From contig NZ_CP041036.1 in assembly GCF_006385555.1 (NCBI RefSeq), positions 1,674,001 through 1,738,000 of the forward strand: a stretch of 64,000 bases of DNA, written 5' to 3'. The notes below the pieces were generated by a model that saw only the letters and a list, made by a program, of their open reading frames with translations, searched no databases and was not told the DNA's origin. Every line of letters begins with the position of its first letter. Within the stretch, counting starts at the first letter, position 1. Of this stretch, positions 34,748-45,312 are shown in pieces. The DNA comes from Shewanella polaris (GTDB lineage: Bacteria > Pseudomonadota > Gammaproteobacteria > Enterobacterales > Shewanellaceae). Position numbers and translations under genes: made by a program.

Positions 34748-35947
34748 TTGGCTAAAGCAGAATTAACAAAAATACCTGTTTCGCAAATGGTTATCGGGTT
34801 AACCGTTAAGCTGCCTTTGTCATGGACAAAACATCCTTTTTTTCGCAGTAAAGTTAAACTTGAAAAACAAGTTCAAATCGAGATGATTAAAGGTCTTGAT
34901 GTGTCATTTGTTTACTTAATTAGTGGCCATGATTTATTGCCAAAAATTGATGACCATATTGAAACTGAACAAACTGAAGACGTCGTTAAGCAAGAAGTTG
35001 ACTCTCGTACATTAGCCAAAAAAAGTATGCGAGTGAGTCAACAACGTTTTGTTAAATCAGTTAACGATAGCCGAACAGTATTTGGCAAAGTCGTCAGTGA
35101 TCCTGAAGGCGCCTATCGCGAAGCTGCCACCTTAGTTGAAGATTTAGTGGATAGTTTATATGAAAGTGAAACCCCTCATTTGACTTTAGTGGGTAGTGGC
35201 GAGACTGATGTGAGTGTGACTCAGCATGGTATTTCAGTAGCAGTACTTGGTATGATGATAGCCCACACATTATCACTTTCCAAAAAAGAGGTTCGTGATA
35301 TTGCATTAGGCAGTTTGTTTCATGATATTGGTAAGCTCAAGGTGCCAGAGGCTATCAGACGTAAGCGGGGTGAGTTAACCGACCACGAGAACAACTTTTT
35401 AAAAATGCACCCTAATTTTGGCTATGACATGCTTAACCGAACAGGGCTATTTCCTGAAGCCATGTTAGATATTGTATTACATCACCATGAGTTTATTGAT
35501 GGTAGTGGTTTTCCTGATCATTTGAGCGAAGCCAAAATTCTACTCACTACCCAGATTGTGTCATTAGCTAATGACTACGAAACCTTATTACAACAATACC
35601 AGACCCCACAAATTGCATTAGGCATTCTGTTTAAAAATCATAGCAGTAAACACAGTGATAAATTAATTTCGGTACTGGTCAAAATATTAGGTATTTACCC
35701 ACCCGGTGCTATTGTGCGTTTAACCGATGGCAATATTGCCAAAGTCATGATGACCACTGTTGATGTTAAGCAGCCCCATGTTTGGTCTTGTCATGTTAGT
35801 GGTGCAGAGCCTAGTTTTCGTTTTTTAATTAATGAAGATGTCCAAGTTGAAGAAGTTGTGAAGTTAGATGAATTAACTGAAGGCGCCATAAAAACATTAC
35901 AGGCCAATAGTCCTATCAGCTTTTATTTCAATAACTTTAATCATTAA
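34748..35947 (+). CDS. HD-GYP domain protein with N-terminal DUF3391
   Basis: Likely a cyclic-di-GMP phosphodiesterase. The first ~120 residues fit DUF3391 (LTKIPVSQMVIGLTVKLP). The HD-GYP domain follows with the metal-binding HDIGK, the RRKRGELTDHENNFLKMHP segment and the HHHEFIDGSGFPDHL motif. The hallmark GYP is GFP here, and the usual ADVYDALTS helix reads ANDYETLLQ, so activity may be altered. I prefer the TTG start at 34748, which has AAAAGGGA seven bases upstream; the frame reaches a GTG at 34688 with no ribosome-binding site. Confidence 0.82.
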   Translation: MAKAELTKIPVSQMVIGLTVKLPLSWTKHPFFRSKVKLEKQVQIEMIKGLDVSFVYLISGHDLLPKIDDHIETEQTEDVVKQEVDSRTLAKKSMRVSQQRFVKSVNDSRTVFGKVVSDPEGAYREAATLVEDLVDSLYESETPHLTLVGSGETDVSVTQHGISVAVLGMMIAHTLSLSKKEVRDIALGSLFHDIGKLKVPEAIRRKRGELTDHENNFLKMHPNFGYDMLNRTGLFPEAMLDIVLHHHEFIDGSGFPDHLSEAKILLTTQIVSLANDYETLLQQYQTPQIALGILFKNHSSKHSDKLISVLVKILGIYPPGAIVRLTDGNIAKVMMTTVDVKQPHVWSCHVSGAEPSFRFLINEDVQVEEVVKLDELTEGAIKTLQANSPISFYFNNFNH

Positions 35948-35974
35948 TACTTAACTTTGCCACATTGAGAATAC

Positions 35975-36781
35975 ATGAACACAATTACCCTTATAGGATG
36001 CGGTTGGTTTGGTTTTCCGCTAGCCAAACAGTTAGTTAAACAAGGATTTCAGGTTAAAGCGTCAAAACGTCATCCTGATGATTTAACCCCATTACAGCAA
36101 GCGGGTATTGAGGCTTATCAATTAGATTTGGCCAATGTGACTATTAAAGCAAAAAATTCAGCGTTATTCGATGCCGATGCCATCGTGATAAATATACCGC
36201 CAGGACTAAAGCGTGGTCAAACTGACTATCTTGATTATCTAATTCAGTTGAAAAGTTTGATGGGTGATCGCCAATATCAAAAAGTGATTTTCATCAGCAC
36301 TACAGGTGTTTATCCGTCATTAGACCAAACTGTCACCGAACAAAATGCCGTGGCGTTCAATGAAACCAGTGAAACATTATTGCAAGCTGAGGCTATATTT
36401 TCTGCTATGGAAAATAGTTGTATTGTACGATTTTCGGGTTTAATTGGTCCTAAGCGTCATCCCGGACGTTTTTTTGCTGGAAAAACGGATGTTAGTGGTG
36501 CCAATGTTGCGGTTAATCTGGTGCATTTAGATGACTGTGTTGCAGCCGTTAGCTTAATCCTTTCTCGAACGGATACTTTACCCATTTATAATCTTGCCGC
36601 TAATGAACATCCTACTCGAGATGTATTTTATACCGCGGCCACTCAGCATCTTGAGTTAATTGCGCCACAGTTTAATCAACTGCAACAACCAAGCAAAATT
36701 ATCGACGGTCAGTTAATCAGCCAACAGTTAGGATTTCAATATAGGTTTGATAGTCCATTCAAAATGCTTGATGCTTGCTAA
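35975..36781 (+). CDS. YeeZ-like NAD(P)-dependent epimerase/SDR-family protein
   Basis: A 268-residue Rossmann protein. GCGWFGFPLAKQL at residues 9-21 is the nucleotide-binding glycine motif. VIFISTTGVYP carries the SDR Ser/Thr site, and YNLAANEHPTR is typical of the extended SDR/YeeZ group. The active-site Tyr of classical epimerases is not evident, so catalysis is uncertain. It follows the HD-GYP gene by 27 bases and precedes the S4 gene, so co-transcription is likely. Confidence 0.8.
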   Translation: MNTITLIGCGWFGFPLAKQLVKQGFQVKASKRHPDDLTPLQQAGIEAYQLDLANVTIKAKNSALFDADAIVINIPPGLKRGQTDYLDYLIQLKSLMGDRQYQKVIFISTTGVYPSLDQTVTEQNAVAFNETSETLLQAEAIFSAMENSCIVRFSGLIGPKRHPGRFFAGKTDVSGANVAVNLVHLDDCVAAVSLILSRTDTLPIYNLAANEHPTRDVFYTAATQHLELIAPQFNQLQQPSKIIDGQLISQQLGFQYRFDSPFKMLDAC

Positions 36782-36831
36782 ACTGGCATAGGCTATAATA
36801 ACCGACATATTTTGATTAAAAGGCAATTATT

Positions 36832-37065
36832 GTGACGACTGAAACTCAAGCGTTTGCATTACTTCAAGGTGATGAATTCGTAGAACTGTACAAAGTATTA
36901 AAAGTACAAGGTTTAGTGAACGGCGGTGGCGAAGCAAAGCATGTTATCACCGAAGGTCAAGTTACCGTTAATGGTGAAGTTGATACTCGTAAACGTAAAA
37001 AGTGTGTTGTTGGCGATCTTATTTCGTTCAATGGCGCAAACATTGAAATTGTTCCTGCTCAGTAA
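36832..37065 (+). CDS. S4-domain RNA-binding protein, YbcJ-like
   Basis: A 77-residue protein that is little more than an S4 RNA-binding fold: FVELYKVLKVQGLVNGGGEAKHVI, GQVTVNGEVDTRKRKK, VVGDLISFNGANIEIV. E. coli YbcJ is the same size and pattern and is thought to act on structured RNA, perhaps in ribosome-related functions. It starts with GTG, supported by AAAAGG about eight bases upstream. It is 11 bases from rraB and probably in one transcript with it. Confidence 0.87.
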   Translation: MTTETQAFALLQGDEFVELYKVLKVQGLVNGGGEAKHVITEGQVTVNGEVDTRKRKKCVVGDLISFNGANIEIVPAQ

Positions 37066-37076
37066 AGGATTTATAA

Positions 37077-37469
37077 ATGCAATTCCCAGATGATGACAAT
37101 GGCCAAATGTTGGCTGCAATGGCTGAAGCCGGTATTGATTTAACGCAATCACTTGAAGTCGATTTCTTTTTAGTGTTTGATGACCAACGTGATGCTGAGT
37201 CTGCATTAGAAGCATTGAGTCAAACAGACATTCAAGGTGAGCTTGAGCTTAACTTTGAAGAAGAAAGTACTAAGTGGGAAGTGATTGTTTGTCTCCAGAT
37301 GGTGCCTGAATATGCAGCCCTTGTTGCCAAAGAAATAGAATTGAATACTTTTGCCAAAGAGTTTGACGGTATTTCTGACGGTTGGGGCGTGATGCAAAAT
37401 CAAGCCGATGATGGTGAGTTTGCAGATGAAGATGATGATCATGAATGCACCGAGCATTGTCATCACTAA
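37077..37469 (+). CDS. rraB: Ribonuclease E inhibitor RraB
   Basis: A 130-residue acidic protein of the RraB (DUF1260) family, which in E. coli binds RNase E and remodels degradosome activity. The ferredoxin-like core is visible in LEVDFFLVFDDQRDAESAL and WEVIVCLQMVPEYAALVAKE, with the family motif FDGISDGWGVM. The tail is Asp/Glu-rich and ends in ECTEHCHH, a possible metal-binding end. Pairing with an S4 RNA-binding gene just upstream fits an RNA-related operon. Confidence 0.85.
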   Translation: MQFPDDDNGQMLAAMAEAGIDLTQSLEVDFFLVFDDQRDAESALEALSQTDIQGELELNFEEESTKWEVIVCLQMVPEYAALVAKEIELNTFAKEFDGISDGWGVMQNQADDGEFADEDDDHECTEHCHH

Positions 37470-37485
37470 AATCATATTTGCATAA

Positions 37486-37526
37486 TAAAGGCCGTTGATG
37501 CTCTGCATTAACGGCCTTTATTTTTT
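37486..37526 (+). terminator. Intrinsic terminator of rraB
   Basis: A 16-bp stem starting TAAAGGCCGTT and closing with AACGGCCTTTA encloses a very small loop and is followed by TTTTTT. Confidence 0.92.
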
Positions 37527-37556
37527 GAGATATGTACAATAAAAACTATCGCAGTA

Positions 37557-37763
37557 TTAATCGCTTTCTTTTATCTCATTAATGACTTCTTTGGTTTCAT
37601 GACCAATGGCTTTAACGGTATCGCGCGTCCCGTGACCGATTGCAGTAGTTACTTTTTTTGTAGTGTGACCGATATCTTTGCCAGTCTGTTTTAATTCAGC
37701 GCAAGCTGATAAGGACAGAATAATACTAATCGACGCCAGTATTTCGATGACTTTTTTACACAT
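37557..37763 (-). CDS. Small lipoprotein of unknown function
   Basis: A 68-residue product. A lipoprotein signal ends in LSLSAC with Cys21, so the mature peptide is about 48 residues and lipid-anchored. The mature part has a repeating pattern (IGHTTKKVTTA, IGHGTRDTVKA, IGHETKEVINE) that would make an amphipathic helix with an 11-residue period. Such entericidin-like or helical micro-lipoproteins are common; I do not recognise a named family. It lies on the opposite strand to its neighbours, after the rraB terminator. Confidence 0.7.
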   Translation of the reverse strand: MCKKVIEILASISIILSLSACAELKQTGKDIGHTTKKVTTAIGHGTRDTVKAIGHETKEVINEIKESD

Positions 37764-37860
37764 TGTAGTAGCCTTATCAATAATCTAATATGAGATGTAT
37801 CATCAGCTTAACGTCGTTGCTATTTCAGCATAACGGGTTTGATGGTTAACGGGTGAAATC

Positions 37861-38064
37861 ATGGCGTTAAATGCAACATTAATTGGCCAAATTATTTTCG
37901 TTTTAACCTTAGTCGTGGTGTACTTTACTTTAAAGTTTGCCAAGGGAAAAACCACTAATTTACCCTTGGTTGGTTTTTACGCTATTGTGTTAAACCTCAT
38001 TTTTGCCCCTGCTGGGTGGATATATTGCTGGTATTGGTCAACCAAACCGTTGTTACCCAAATAA
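37861..38064 (+). CDS. Small two-helix membrane protein
   Basis: A 67-residue protein with two hydrophobic segments (about residues 7-25 and 36-58), separated by a basic FAKGKTTN loop and ending in KPLLPK. The order and size suggest a conserved small inner-membrane protein of unknown function. Coding is supported by a clean ATG frame and a realistic membrane topology, but no family is recognised. Confidence 0.6.
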   Translation: MALNATLIGQIIFVLTLVVVYFTLKFAKGKTTNLPLVGFYAIVLNLIFAPAGWIYCWYWSTKPLLPK

Positions 38065-38146
38065 AATATCATTCAAAAAAAATCACTAACTTCAATTCGG
38101 ATTAATAAGCCATTCCCTCGATTTGAGGTTAACTAGCCATGGAATA

Positions 38147-38824
38147 TTAACCTCGGTTGATAGTAATGTCAGAGACATACCCATGTTCAGTAGCGATTAA
38201 AGCTTGTTTAAGCATTAAGGCGGCTTCTTTTGCCGTCATAAAGTTTGATGTATCAATGTCTTTACCACTGGTTTGCCAAAAGTCTGTCGCCATTCCTCCT
38301 GGGTATACAGCAATCAACTTCATTGGGCAGCCTTTCAGTTCAAGTCTTAGAGATTCAACCAAGCCCTTAACAGCCCATTTAACCGCGCAATAAGTCGACT
38401 CATTAGCTTTGCCTGCTTGCGCTGCGGTTGACATCACCACGACCACATTGACCTTATGGTCACGATAACGACTAACAAGCTCACGCAACACCAGAATGCT
38501 TGAAGTAAGATTATTGTCGATCAACTGATTAATAGCCTGCGGAGTTTGCTGTTCTATTGGGCCAAAATAACCACTGCCAGCACAATGAATGACACTACTT
38601 GGCGGCGTTGATAAACGCGAAAATAACTGACTGACATCTTCAGTCACACATAAATCTGCTGTGTGAGTATGGACGTTGTTTTGCTGTGAAGGGGTTAGCT
38701 GAGCCATAACATCAGCTAATTTTTGCTCACTGCGACCAGTGATCAGCAGTGGACGGTTTTCTGCAGCGTACAATTGGGTCAGTGCAGCACCTAGGCCGCT
38801 ACTCGCGCCAGTAATCACCATCAT
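38147..38824 (-). CDS. Short-chain dehydrogenase/reductase
   Basis: A classical SDR of 225 residues. It shows TGASSGLGAAL at the N-terminus (cofactor loop), an IHCAGSG (NAG-like) motif, a catalytic Ser in VVVMSTAAQ, and the YCAVK Tyr-Lys pair followed by PGGMATDF. I start it at the ATG at 38824, which has AAAAGG upstream; the frame reaches a TTG at 38842. The substrate is unknown. It is alone on the reverse strand. Confidence 0.85.
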   Translation of the reverse strand: MMVITGASSGLGAALTQLYAAENRPLLITGRSEQKLADVMAQLTPSQQNNVHTHTADLCVTEDVSQLFSRLSTPPSSVIHCAGSGYFGPIEQQTPQAINQLIDNNLTSSILVLRELVSRYRDHKVNVVVVMSTAAQAGKANESTYCAVKWAVKGLVESLRLELKGCPMKLIAVYPGGMATDFWQTSGKDIDTSNFMTAKEAALMLKQALIATEHGYVSDITINRG

Positions 38825-39101
38825 AATAAAACCTTTTGCCAAATTTCCATTGAGTTAGCTACTATATCAATGACTCAATGAGCAGCAAAGTGATAGTGAG
38901 GTGTAAATACCAATCGATGTTCAGATAGATACCCGAACAATAGACTTTTTGGTAACTGCTTATTAGCGCAAGTTGTGGTTAATTAAGCTAATTGGAATAA
39001 ATTACCGATAACATTTTGTATTCTGACGTTAAAGAATGTCTAATAACGCCTTGCCTAATGTCTTACTGACTTCACGTTTATTGTTATATACGAGAGCCTC
39101 C

Positions 39102-39863
39102 ATGTTTGAACTCACGCTCCAACTCGCTGTTGTGTTATTTGCTGTTGCCTTGATTGCTGGTTTTATTGACTCAATAGCAGGCGGGGGCGGTTTACTGACC
39201 ATTCCGGCATTAATGTGGGCGGGCTTACCTCCTGCTGCGGCATTAGGAACTAATAAGTTACAAGCGTGTGGTGGTAGTTTCTTTGCCAGTTTATATTTTG
39301 TGCGTAATGGCTTAGTTGATTTACGCAGTATAAAATTATCCTTGTTATGTGCATTTATTGGCGCGGCAATTGGTACCATATTGGTGCAAATGATAGATGC
39401 TAAATTACTAGAAGTGGTTTTGCCATTTTTGATTTTAGCCATAGGTTGTTACTTTCTGTTTTCTAAAAAAATCAGTGAACTCGATCGCCAACAAGTGCTC
39501 ACCCCAAGCGTATTTGCCTTTACCGCAGCATTAGGTGTTGGTTTGTATGATGGTTTTTTCGGTCCTGGCACTGGCAGCTTTTTCGCGCTAGCGTTTGTAT
39601 CTCTGGCTGGCTTTGGCTTAGCTAAGGCGACAGCACATGCTAAGTTATTAAACTTTGCGACGAATATAGCCTCATTAATTTTCTTTTTAATTGGTGGTCA
39701 AGTGGTGGTGGTATTAGGTTTGATTATGCTGGTGGGGCAATCGATTGGGGCGACGTTAGGCTCACGCTTAGTGGTTACTAAAGGGGTTAAAATTATTAAA
39801 CCGTTAGTAGTGGTTATGTCATTGGGTATGAGCGGTAAATTATTGTGGTCGCAGTATATGTAA
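39102..39863 (+). CDS. TSUP (TauE/SafE) family membrane transporter
   Basis: A 253-residue inner-membrane protein with about seven hydrophobic segments. AGFIDSIAGGGGLLTIPAL and ALGTNKLQACGGS are the first-repeat signatures of the TauE/SafE family, and GFFGPGTGSFFALAFV with AHAKLLNFATNIASL forms the second repeat. Known members export sulfite or sulfoacetate or move organosulfur compounds; the substrate here is unknown. The ATG at 39102 is chosen because GAGAG lies just upstream. An earlier ATG at 39036 would add a non-family tail. Confidence 0.87.
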   Translation: MFELTLQLAVVLFAVALIAGFIDSIAGGGGLLTIPALMWAGLPPAAALGTNKLQACGGSFFASLYFVRNGLVDLRSIKLSLLCAFIGAAIGTILVQMIDAKLLEVVLPFLILAIGCYFLFSKKISELDRQQVLTPSVFAFTAALGVGLYDGFFGPGTGSFFALAFVSLAGFGLAKATAHAKLLNFATNIASLIFFLIGGQVVVVLGLIMLVGQSIGATLGSRLVVTKGVKIIKPLVVVMSLGMSGKLLWSQYM

Positions 39864-39936
39864 TCGTAAAAGTGATAATTTAATTTTAGAAACACCATTA
39901 TTGTGTTTTTTGATTTTTCTCATTCAAAGGGATGTT

Positions 39937-41316
39937 ATGCGCATTATTCACACATCAGATTGGCATCTTGGCCAATATTTTTATGGTAAAAGCCGCGCAG
40001 CTGAGCACCAAGCTTTTATGGCATGGTTACTTGAGCAAATAACGCTCCATCAAGTTGATGCCCTTATTGTCGCGGGTGATATTTTCGATACGGGTACGCC
40101 ACCAAGTTACGCCCGTGCGTTATATAATCAATTTATTGTTCAAATTCAGCAAACTGGCTGCCAACTCATCATATTAGGTGGCAATCATGATTCAGTCTCG
40201 ACGCTAAACGAATCGAGGCACTTATTAGCCTGTCTTAACACCACTGTTATTCCAGGGGCATTCGATAATGTTAATGAGCATGTTATGCCGTTACTCAATC
40301 GCCAAGGTGAGGTTGGGGCGATATTGTGTGGTTTACCTTTTCTTCGTCCTCGCGATGTCGTCCTCAGTGAGTCGGGCGAATCGTCTGTTGATAAACAACG
40401 TAAACTTGGTGATGCCATTAGCGAGTTATATCAGCGCTGTTTTGAGCAAGCGGAGCAACTCAATAGTACATTTTCAACGCCAGTGCCCATTATAGCAACA
40501 GGTCATTTAACCACAGTGGGTGCCAGTACATCAGAGTCAGTGCGTGATATCTATATTGGCAGTTTAGATGCTTTTAATGCAGCCCATTTCCCTGCGGCAA
40601 ATTACATAGCATTAGGGCATATTCATCGGCCACAAGTGGTGGCAAAATCTGAACATATCCGTTACAGCGGCTCGCCAATTGCGCTTAGCTTTGATGAGTT
40701 GTCAACTCATAACGAAGCTAATAAATCAGTGTTCTTAGTTGAGTTTGCTGATACAAAGCTTAGCCAAGTGACGCCATTAATGGTGCCAATGTTTCAGCCT
40801 ATGCAAGTTGTAAAAGGTGACCTAGACAGTATCGAGCAACAATTGAAGGCATTTGCTCCACAAACAGAAACGACCTCAATGACCTGGTTAAGCATTGAAG
40901 TGTCTCAACAAGATTATTTATCTGATTTGCAATCGCGCATTGCCGATATGACCCAAGATAAAGCGGTTGAAGTATTGCAATTAAAACGAGCCCGCAGTCA
41001 GCGGCAACAGCACATTAAACAGCTCGATAATGAAACCTTATCTGAACTCAGCGTCAATGATGTATTTGCTCGTCGTTTAGCCCAAGAGCAATTTGATACC
41101 GAGGCACAACAAGCGCAGTTAACTCGCATTAAACAATGCTTTAGCCAAGTAGTTTCCGATGTTGAGGCTGAGCGACATACCCAAGAAACTGCCGCTAGCC
41201 ATGTGCTGCAAGAAACCATGACCCATAACGCCGACGAGGAAGATCTCATCGCAATGAGTACTGAAACCAGCACTGAAGTAATAACAGACGATATGGCGGA
41301 AGGTGAGCAATCATGA
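39937..41316 (+). CDS. sbcD: Exonuclease subunit SbcD
   Basis: The Mre11-like nuclease of the SbcCD complex, which opens DNA hairpins and blocked ends. The phosphoesterase motifs are all visible: [28 protein letters not shown] and ALGHIHRPQ. The ATG at 39937 has AAAGGGA upstream; an in-frame TTG at 39901 is rejected. The length of 459 residues is longer than E. coli SbcD (about 400) because of an acidic, Thr/Glu-rich C-terminal tail. The stop overlaps the sbcC start (ATGA), a sign of coupled translation. Confidence 0.95.
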   Translation: MRIIHTSDWHLGQYFYGKSRAAEHQAFMAWLLEQITLHQVDALIVAGDIFDTGTPPSYARALYNQFIVQIQQTGCQLIILGGNHDSVSTLNESRHLLACLNTTVIPGAFDNVNEHVMPLLNRQGEVGAILCGLPFLRPRDVVLSESGESSVDKQRKLGDAISELYQRCFEQAEQLNSTFSTPVPIIATGHLTTVGASTSESVRDIYIGSLDAFNAAHFPAANYIALGHIHRPQVVAKSEHIRYSGSPIALSFDELSTHNEANKSVFLVEFADTKLSQVTPLMVPMFQPMQVVKGDLDSIEQQLKAFAPQTETTSMTWLSIEVSQQDYLSDLQSRIADMTQDKAVEVLQLKRARSQRQQHIKQLDNETLSELSVNDVFARRLAQEQFDTEAQQAQLTRIKQCFSQVVSDVEAERHTQETAASHVLQETMTHNADEEDLIAMSTETSTEVITDDMAEGEQS

Positions 41317-44300
41317 AAATATTAAGCCTTCGTTTTAAAAACATTAACTCGCTTAAAAATGAATGGAAAATTGATTTTACTCAATCTCCTTTTGCCGAAA
41401 ATGGTTTATTTGCTATAACTGGCCCAACAGGATCTGGCAAAACAACCATTCTGGATGCGATTTGTTTAGCGCTTTATCACCGCACCCCGCGATTAAGTAA
41501 TATCTCTAAAACCACCAATGAATTAATGACCCGTGGCACCGCAGAATGTTTAGCCGAAGTTGAATTTGAAGTTAAAGGTGTTGCCTATCGCGCATTTTGG
41601 AGTCAGCGCCGCTCGCGTGATAAAGCCGACGGCAATTTACAAGATGCGCAAGTAGAGTTAGCCATACTCAGTGATGGCAAAATTCTTGCTAGCCAAATCA
41701 AGCGTAAAACAGAATTAATTGAACAAATCACTGGGCTTGATTTTGCCCGTTTCACCAAGTCGATGATGTTGTCCCAAGGACAATTTGCGGCCTTTTTAAA
41801 TGCCGATGCCAATGATAGAGCAGAATTATTAGAAGAGCTCACAGGCACTGAAATTTATGGGTTAATTTCAGCGAAAGTACACCAAAACTTTAGTGATGCT
41901 AAAACCAATTTGAAGGTGTTAGAGGCAAAGCTTGGTAGCGTTGAATTACTCGATCAACAACAACTAGTGGCACAACAACAACAGATTGAACAACTTAATC
42001 AAGCAATAGTGCACCAACAGCAACAATTGTCTGAGTTAAGCCAATTTATTGCGTGGGCAGACAATATCCAACAAGCCCAACAGTTGTTAACTAAAGCTAA
42101 TGATGAACAGCAACAGGCGTTATCTCGTCAGCAGCAACACCGTGATGCATTAATTCAACTTGAACACAGTGAACCCGCACAGCAAATATTGCCTTTATTT
42201 GAACAACAACAAAAAGTGCAGCAAAAAGTTCAAATATTAACAACGCAAATTGATCAGTTAAGTCAACAAACCGGCCAAGCTGAAGTCGAGTTGCAAAACC
42301 ATAAACACAAGCAAAGCCAAAGTCAGCTACAGGTTGAACAAGTCAGCCAAGCTCATAAAACCCTGCTGAGTTTAATTGACCAACAAGTGCAGCCATTAGA
42401 TCAACAAATAAACCAGTTGAATTATCAGTTGTCTCAAGTCAAATTAACCCAGCAGCAAACCGAACAGCAGCAACAACAGGCTGCAGAAAAACAGCAACAG
42501 TTATTGACCCAGCAACAGAGCCTGACATTGGCTAAACAACAGATCCAGCAGCAGCTAGAAAGTTTACCACAAGGTCAAGAAGTGGCTAAAAAGTTTGCCG
42601 CTTGGCAAACCCAATACAATCAGGCAATTCAATTAAATCAGCAGATCAGCCAAACCCATAGTCAAATCGCACTTCAGCAAGACAGCATTAAGCAAACTCA
42701 AAGCAGATTAACAGATGTTGTTCCTCAGGTAACTCAAGGACAAGTGGCACTGACTCAAGCGACAGTGAAGTTATCCGATAGCCAACAAGTATTAAGGGAA
42801 TTATTGGCTGGCCAAGAAGAGTCGCAACTGAATAGTGATTATCAACAGTTGCTTGACCAACAAGCTGGGCGTTATCAATTAAGCCAACTGTTTAGTCAGT
42901 TTGCTCGCCAACAACAGCAATGCCAACAGTTAACCACTGAGTCGGGGCAATTTAAGATTGAATTACAGGCACTGGCAGAGTCACTTAGTGTAGTGAGAAC
43001 CCAATGGAGTGAAAAAAATCAGCAGGTTAAAGATGTACAAACCATTCTGCAACAAGAGCAACACATTGCCAATTTAACCTTAGAACGCGCCAAACTCAAA
43101 GCCGGTGAACCTTGTGCTTTGTGTGGCTCCACCGAGCATCCATTAGTTGAGCGTTATGAAGCGCTGAATGTGTCAGCTACTGAACAACGAGCACAGCAAT
43201 TACAAGCCGAACTTGATGCGATTAAACAGCAAGGTGAGCAGCTTAAAAATCAGCAAACAGCATTGCAAGTGAACTATGACAATTCGCTTAAGCAACTGAG
43301 CCAAGTTCAAATCGATTTGCATGACACACAACAACAATGGCAGCAGCAGACTCAGTTGTTGTCTGTCACCCTGAGATTAGACCTAGCGCAACAAGATGCC
43401 TTAAACACATTTATGGCTCAGGCAGAATCCAAACAGCAACAATTAGCCACGACCATAAGCCTGCTTAACCAATGTCAAAAAAACGTGCATCAGCATCAAC
43501 AGTCGTTTGCGCAAGCTGAGCAGACTCTCGCCAAACACGTAAATCAACAAGGTTTATTGCAGCAACAGCTTGATAATTTGCAACAAGGATTACTCAATTA
43601 TCAACAACAAATTGACACCGTTAGTGGGCAGCAAACTCAATTAATCACCGCACTTGAAACACAAATTACTGCCACCGGACTAACGCCACCATCAATTGAG
43701 CAAGCCATAGTGTGGCTAAATGAATTACAGCAACAACTTGAACAGTGGAGTCAGGCGCAGCAGCAAGCTACCGATAATCAACAGCAATTGAGTATTACAG
43801 CCGAAAAATTGGCGACAAACCAGTTACAAGTTGCTGCGTTTAGTGCTCAACTAACTTCGGTTAGCGAGCAAGTTGATAAAGCCAATACGCAGCTAAGAGC
43901 TGTGCAACAACAACGCCAAGCATTGTTTGCCGATAAAGTGATTGAAGATGAAAAACAGCTCAGCCAAGATCAATTGGAACAGGCTCAACAAGCTTTTGAT
44001 GTCATTCAACAGCAGTTACAAGCGGCAGACAAACAACTGGCCAGTTTGCAAGTACAACAACAATCGTTGATGACGCAAGCGAGTGAAGCCAGTCAAGAAT
44101 GTCAGCAACTGCAAAGTCAGTGGCAAACAGCGTTGCAAGCCAGTCCATTTGCCGATCAACAAGCGTTTGAACAAGCGATATTAACACCACAAGAAAGACA
44201 GGCATTGCAGCAACTTAAACTGCAACTTGATAACGACATTGTTAAAGCTAACACCATAACGGAGCAAGCCTTAATGCGACAAACCGAGCTTATGCAGCTT

Positions 44301-45011
44301 GGGGAGCAACAAGGATACAATGCTGCTCAACATGCTGAGATTGCGCAGCAACATCAAACTATAGAAACCAAACTCCAACAAGACAAGCAAACTGTTTGGC
44401 GTATAAGCCTTGAGTTAGAACAAGATGCCACCAAACGAGTCGGGCAGCAGCAATTGTTAGCCGAACAGGCGCGAATGCAGCAAGATTACGATGACTTAGC
44501 TTATTTACATTCGTTAATAGGTTCACAAAAAGGTGATAAGTTCCGTAAATTTGCCCAAGGCCTCACTTTAGATCATTTAGTGGCATTGGCGAACAGGCAA
44601 CTTGAACGTTTACAGGGGCGCTATTTATTGGAGCGCAAAGAGTCAGATGCATTAGAATTACAAGTGCTTGATACTTGGCAAGGTGATGCAGTGAGAGACA
44701 CTCGAACCTTGTCTGGTGGAGAAAGCTTTCTTGTTAGTTTAGCGCTTGCCTTGGCGTTATCAGACCTTGTTAGTCATAAAACGAGCATTGACTCACTGTT
44801 TTTAGATGAAGGCTTTGGTACTTTAGACAGCCAAACGCTAGATACCGCTTTAGATGCATTAGATAACTTAAATGCATCAGGTAAAATGATCGGTGTGATT
44901 AGCCACGTTGAAGCGATGAAAGAGCGGATCAACGTGCAAGTGAAAGTGAATAAAATGAATGGGCTGGGCATTAGCAAATTACAAAATGAATTTGCTGTCA
45001 ACGGAAGTTGA
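41313..45011 (+). CDS. sbcC: Exonuclease subunit SbcC
   Basis: The Rad50-like ATPase partner of SbcD, 1232 residues. Walker A is GPTGSGKTT near residue 34. A very Gln-rich coiled coil extends on both sides of the zinc hook CALC (about residue 600, [14 protein letters not shown]). The ABC signature [19 protein letters not shown] lies near 1133, followed by Walker [12 protein letters not shown]. The poly-Gln-rich arms resemble those of the smc product in this window and are a compositional trait of this genome. Confidence 0.96.
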   Translation: MKILSLRFKNINSLKNEWKIDFTQSPFAENGLFAITGPTGSGKTTILDAICLALYHRTPRLSNISKTTNELMTRGTAECLAEVEFEVKGVAYRAFWSQRRSRDKADGNLQDAQVELAILSDGKILASQIKRKTELIEQITGLDFARFTKSMMLSQGQFAAFLNADANDRAELLEELTGTEIYGLISAKVHQNFSDAKTNLKVLEAKLGSVELLDQQQLVAQQQQIEQLNQAIVHQQQQLSELSQFIAWADNIQQAQQLLTKANDEQQQALSRQQQHRDALIQLEHSEPAQQILPLFEQQQKVQQKVQILTTQIDQLSQQTGQAEVELQNHKHKQSQSQLQVEQVSQAHKTLLSLIDQQVQPLDQQINQLNYQLSQVKLTQQQTEQQQQQAAEKQQQLLTQQQSLTLAKQQIQQQLESLPQGQEVAKKFAAWQTQYNQAIQLNQQISQTHSQIALQQDSIKQTQSRLTDVVPQVTQGQVALTQATVKLSDSQQVLRELLAGQEESQLNSDYQQLLDQQAGRYQLSQLFSQFARQQQQCQQLTTESGQFKIELQALAESLSVVRTQWSEKNQQVKDVQTILQQEQHIANLTLERAKLKAGEPCALCGSTEHPLVERYEALNVSATEQRAQQLQAELDAIKQQGEQLKNQQTALQVNYDNSLKQLSQVQIDLHDTQQQWQQQTQLLSVTLRLDLAQQDALNTFMAQAESKQQQLATTISLLNQCQKNVHQHQQSFAQAEQTLAKHVNQQGLLQQQLDNLQQGLLNYQQQIDTVSGQQTQLITALETQITATGLTPPSIEQAIVWLNELQQQLEQWSQAQQQATDNQQQLSITAEKLATNQLQVAAFSAQLTSVSEQVDKANTQLRAVQQQRQALFADKVIEDEKQLSQDQLEQAQQAFDVIQQQLQAADKQLASLQVQQQSLMTQASEASQECQQLQSQWQTALQASPFADQQAFEQAILTPQERQALQQLKLQLDNDIVKANTITEQALMRQTELMQLGEQQGYNAAQHAEIAQQHQTIETKLQQDKQTVWRISLELEQDATKRVGQQQLLAEQARMQQDYDDLAYLHSLIGSQKGDKFRKFAQGLTLDHLVALANRQLERLQGRYLLERKESDALELQVLDTWQGDAVRDTRTLSGGESFLVSLALALALSDLVSHKTSIDSLFLDEGFGTLDSQTLDTALDALDNLNASGKMIGVISHVEAMKERINVQVKVNKMNGLGISKLQNEFAVNGS

Positions 45012-45312
45012 TTTACCGCTAACTCCCGTGATTACTGTAATCGAGTACAAATTAATTATGAATTAAATGACATTTTATATTTGTATTATGATTATTTTTT
45101 GATATAAAAGAGCGTTGATATGCAATTTGACTGCAAAAGTCGGTGTTTTAAGCTTTTTAGCCAGACGTAAAAAGTCAAATATTGGGTCATATGGATGATA
45201 AAAAGCCATGAAGGCATAGCGTTAACTGACTTTATCCTCAATATCGCAATAACAATTTGCAGTAAAAGAAAAACAATAAATATAAGCGTCATCTTTTAGG
45301 GTGGATTAGACA
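45012..45312. other. Gap between sbcC and the M23 peptidase gene
   Basis: Three hundred bases without a supported gene. A 66-codon reverse frame here has no protein-like features. The promoter of the peptidase gene should lie near its right end. Confidence 0.45.

Noticed and set aside
45092..45292. 66-codon reverse frame between sbcC and the M23 gene
   Set aside because: It lies in an AT-rich promoter region and lacks start signals; composition is not protein-like.
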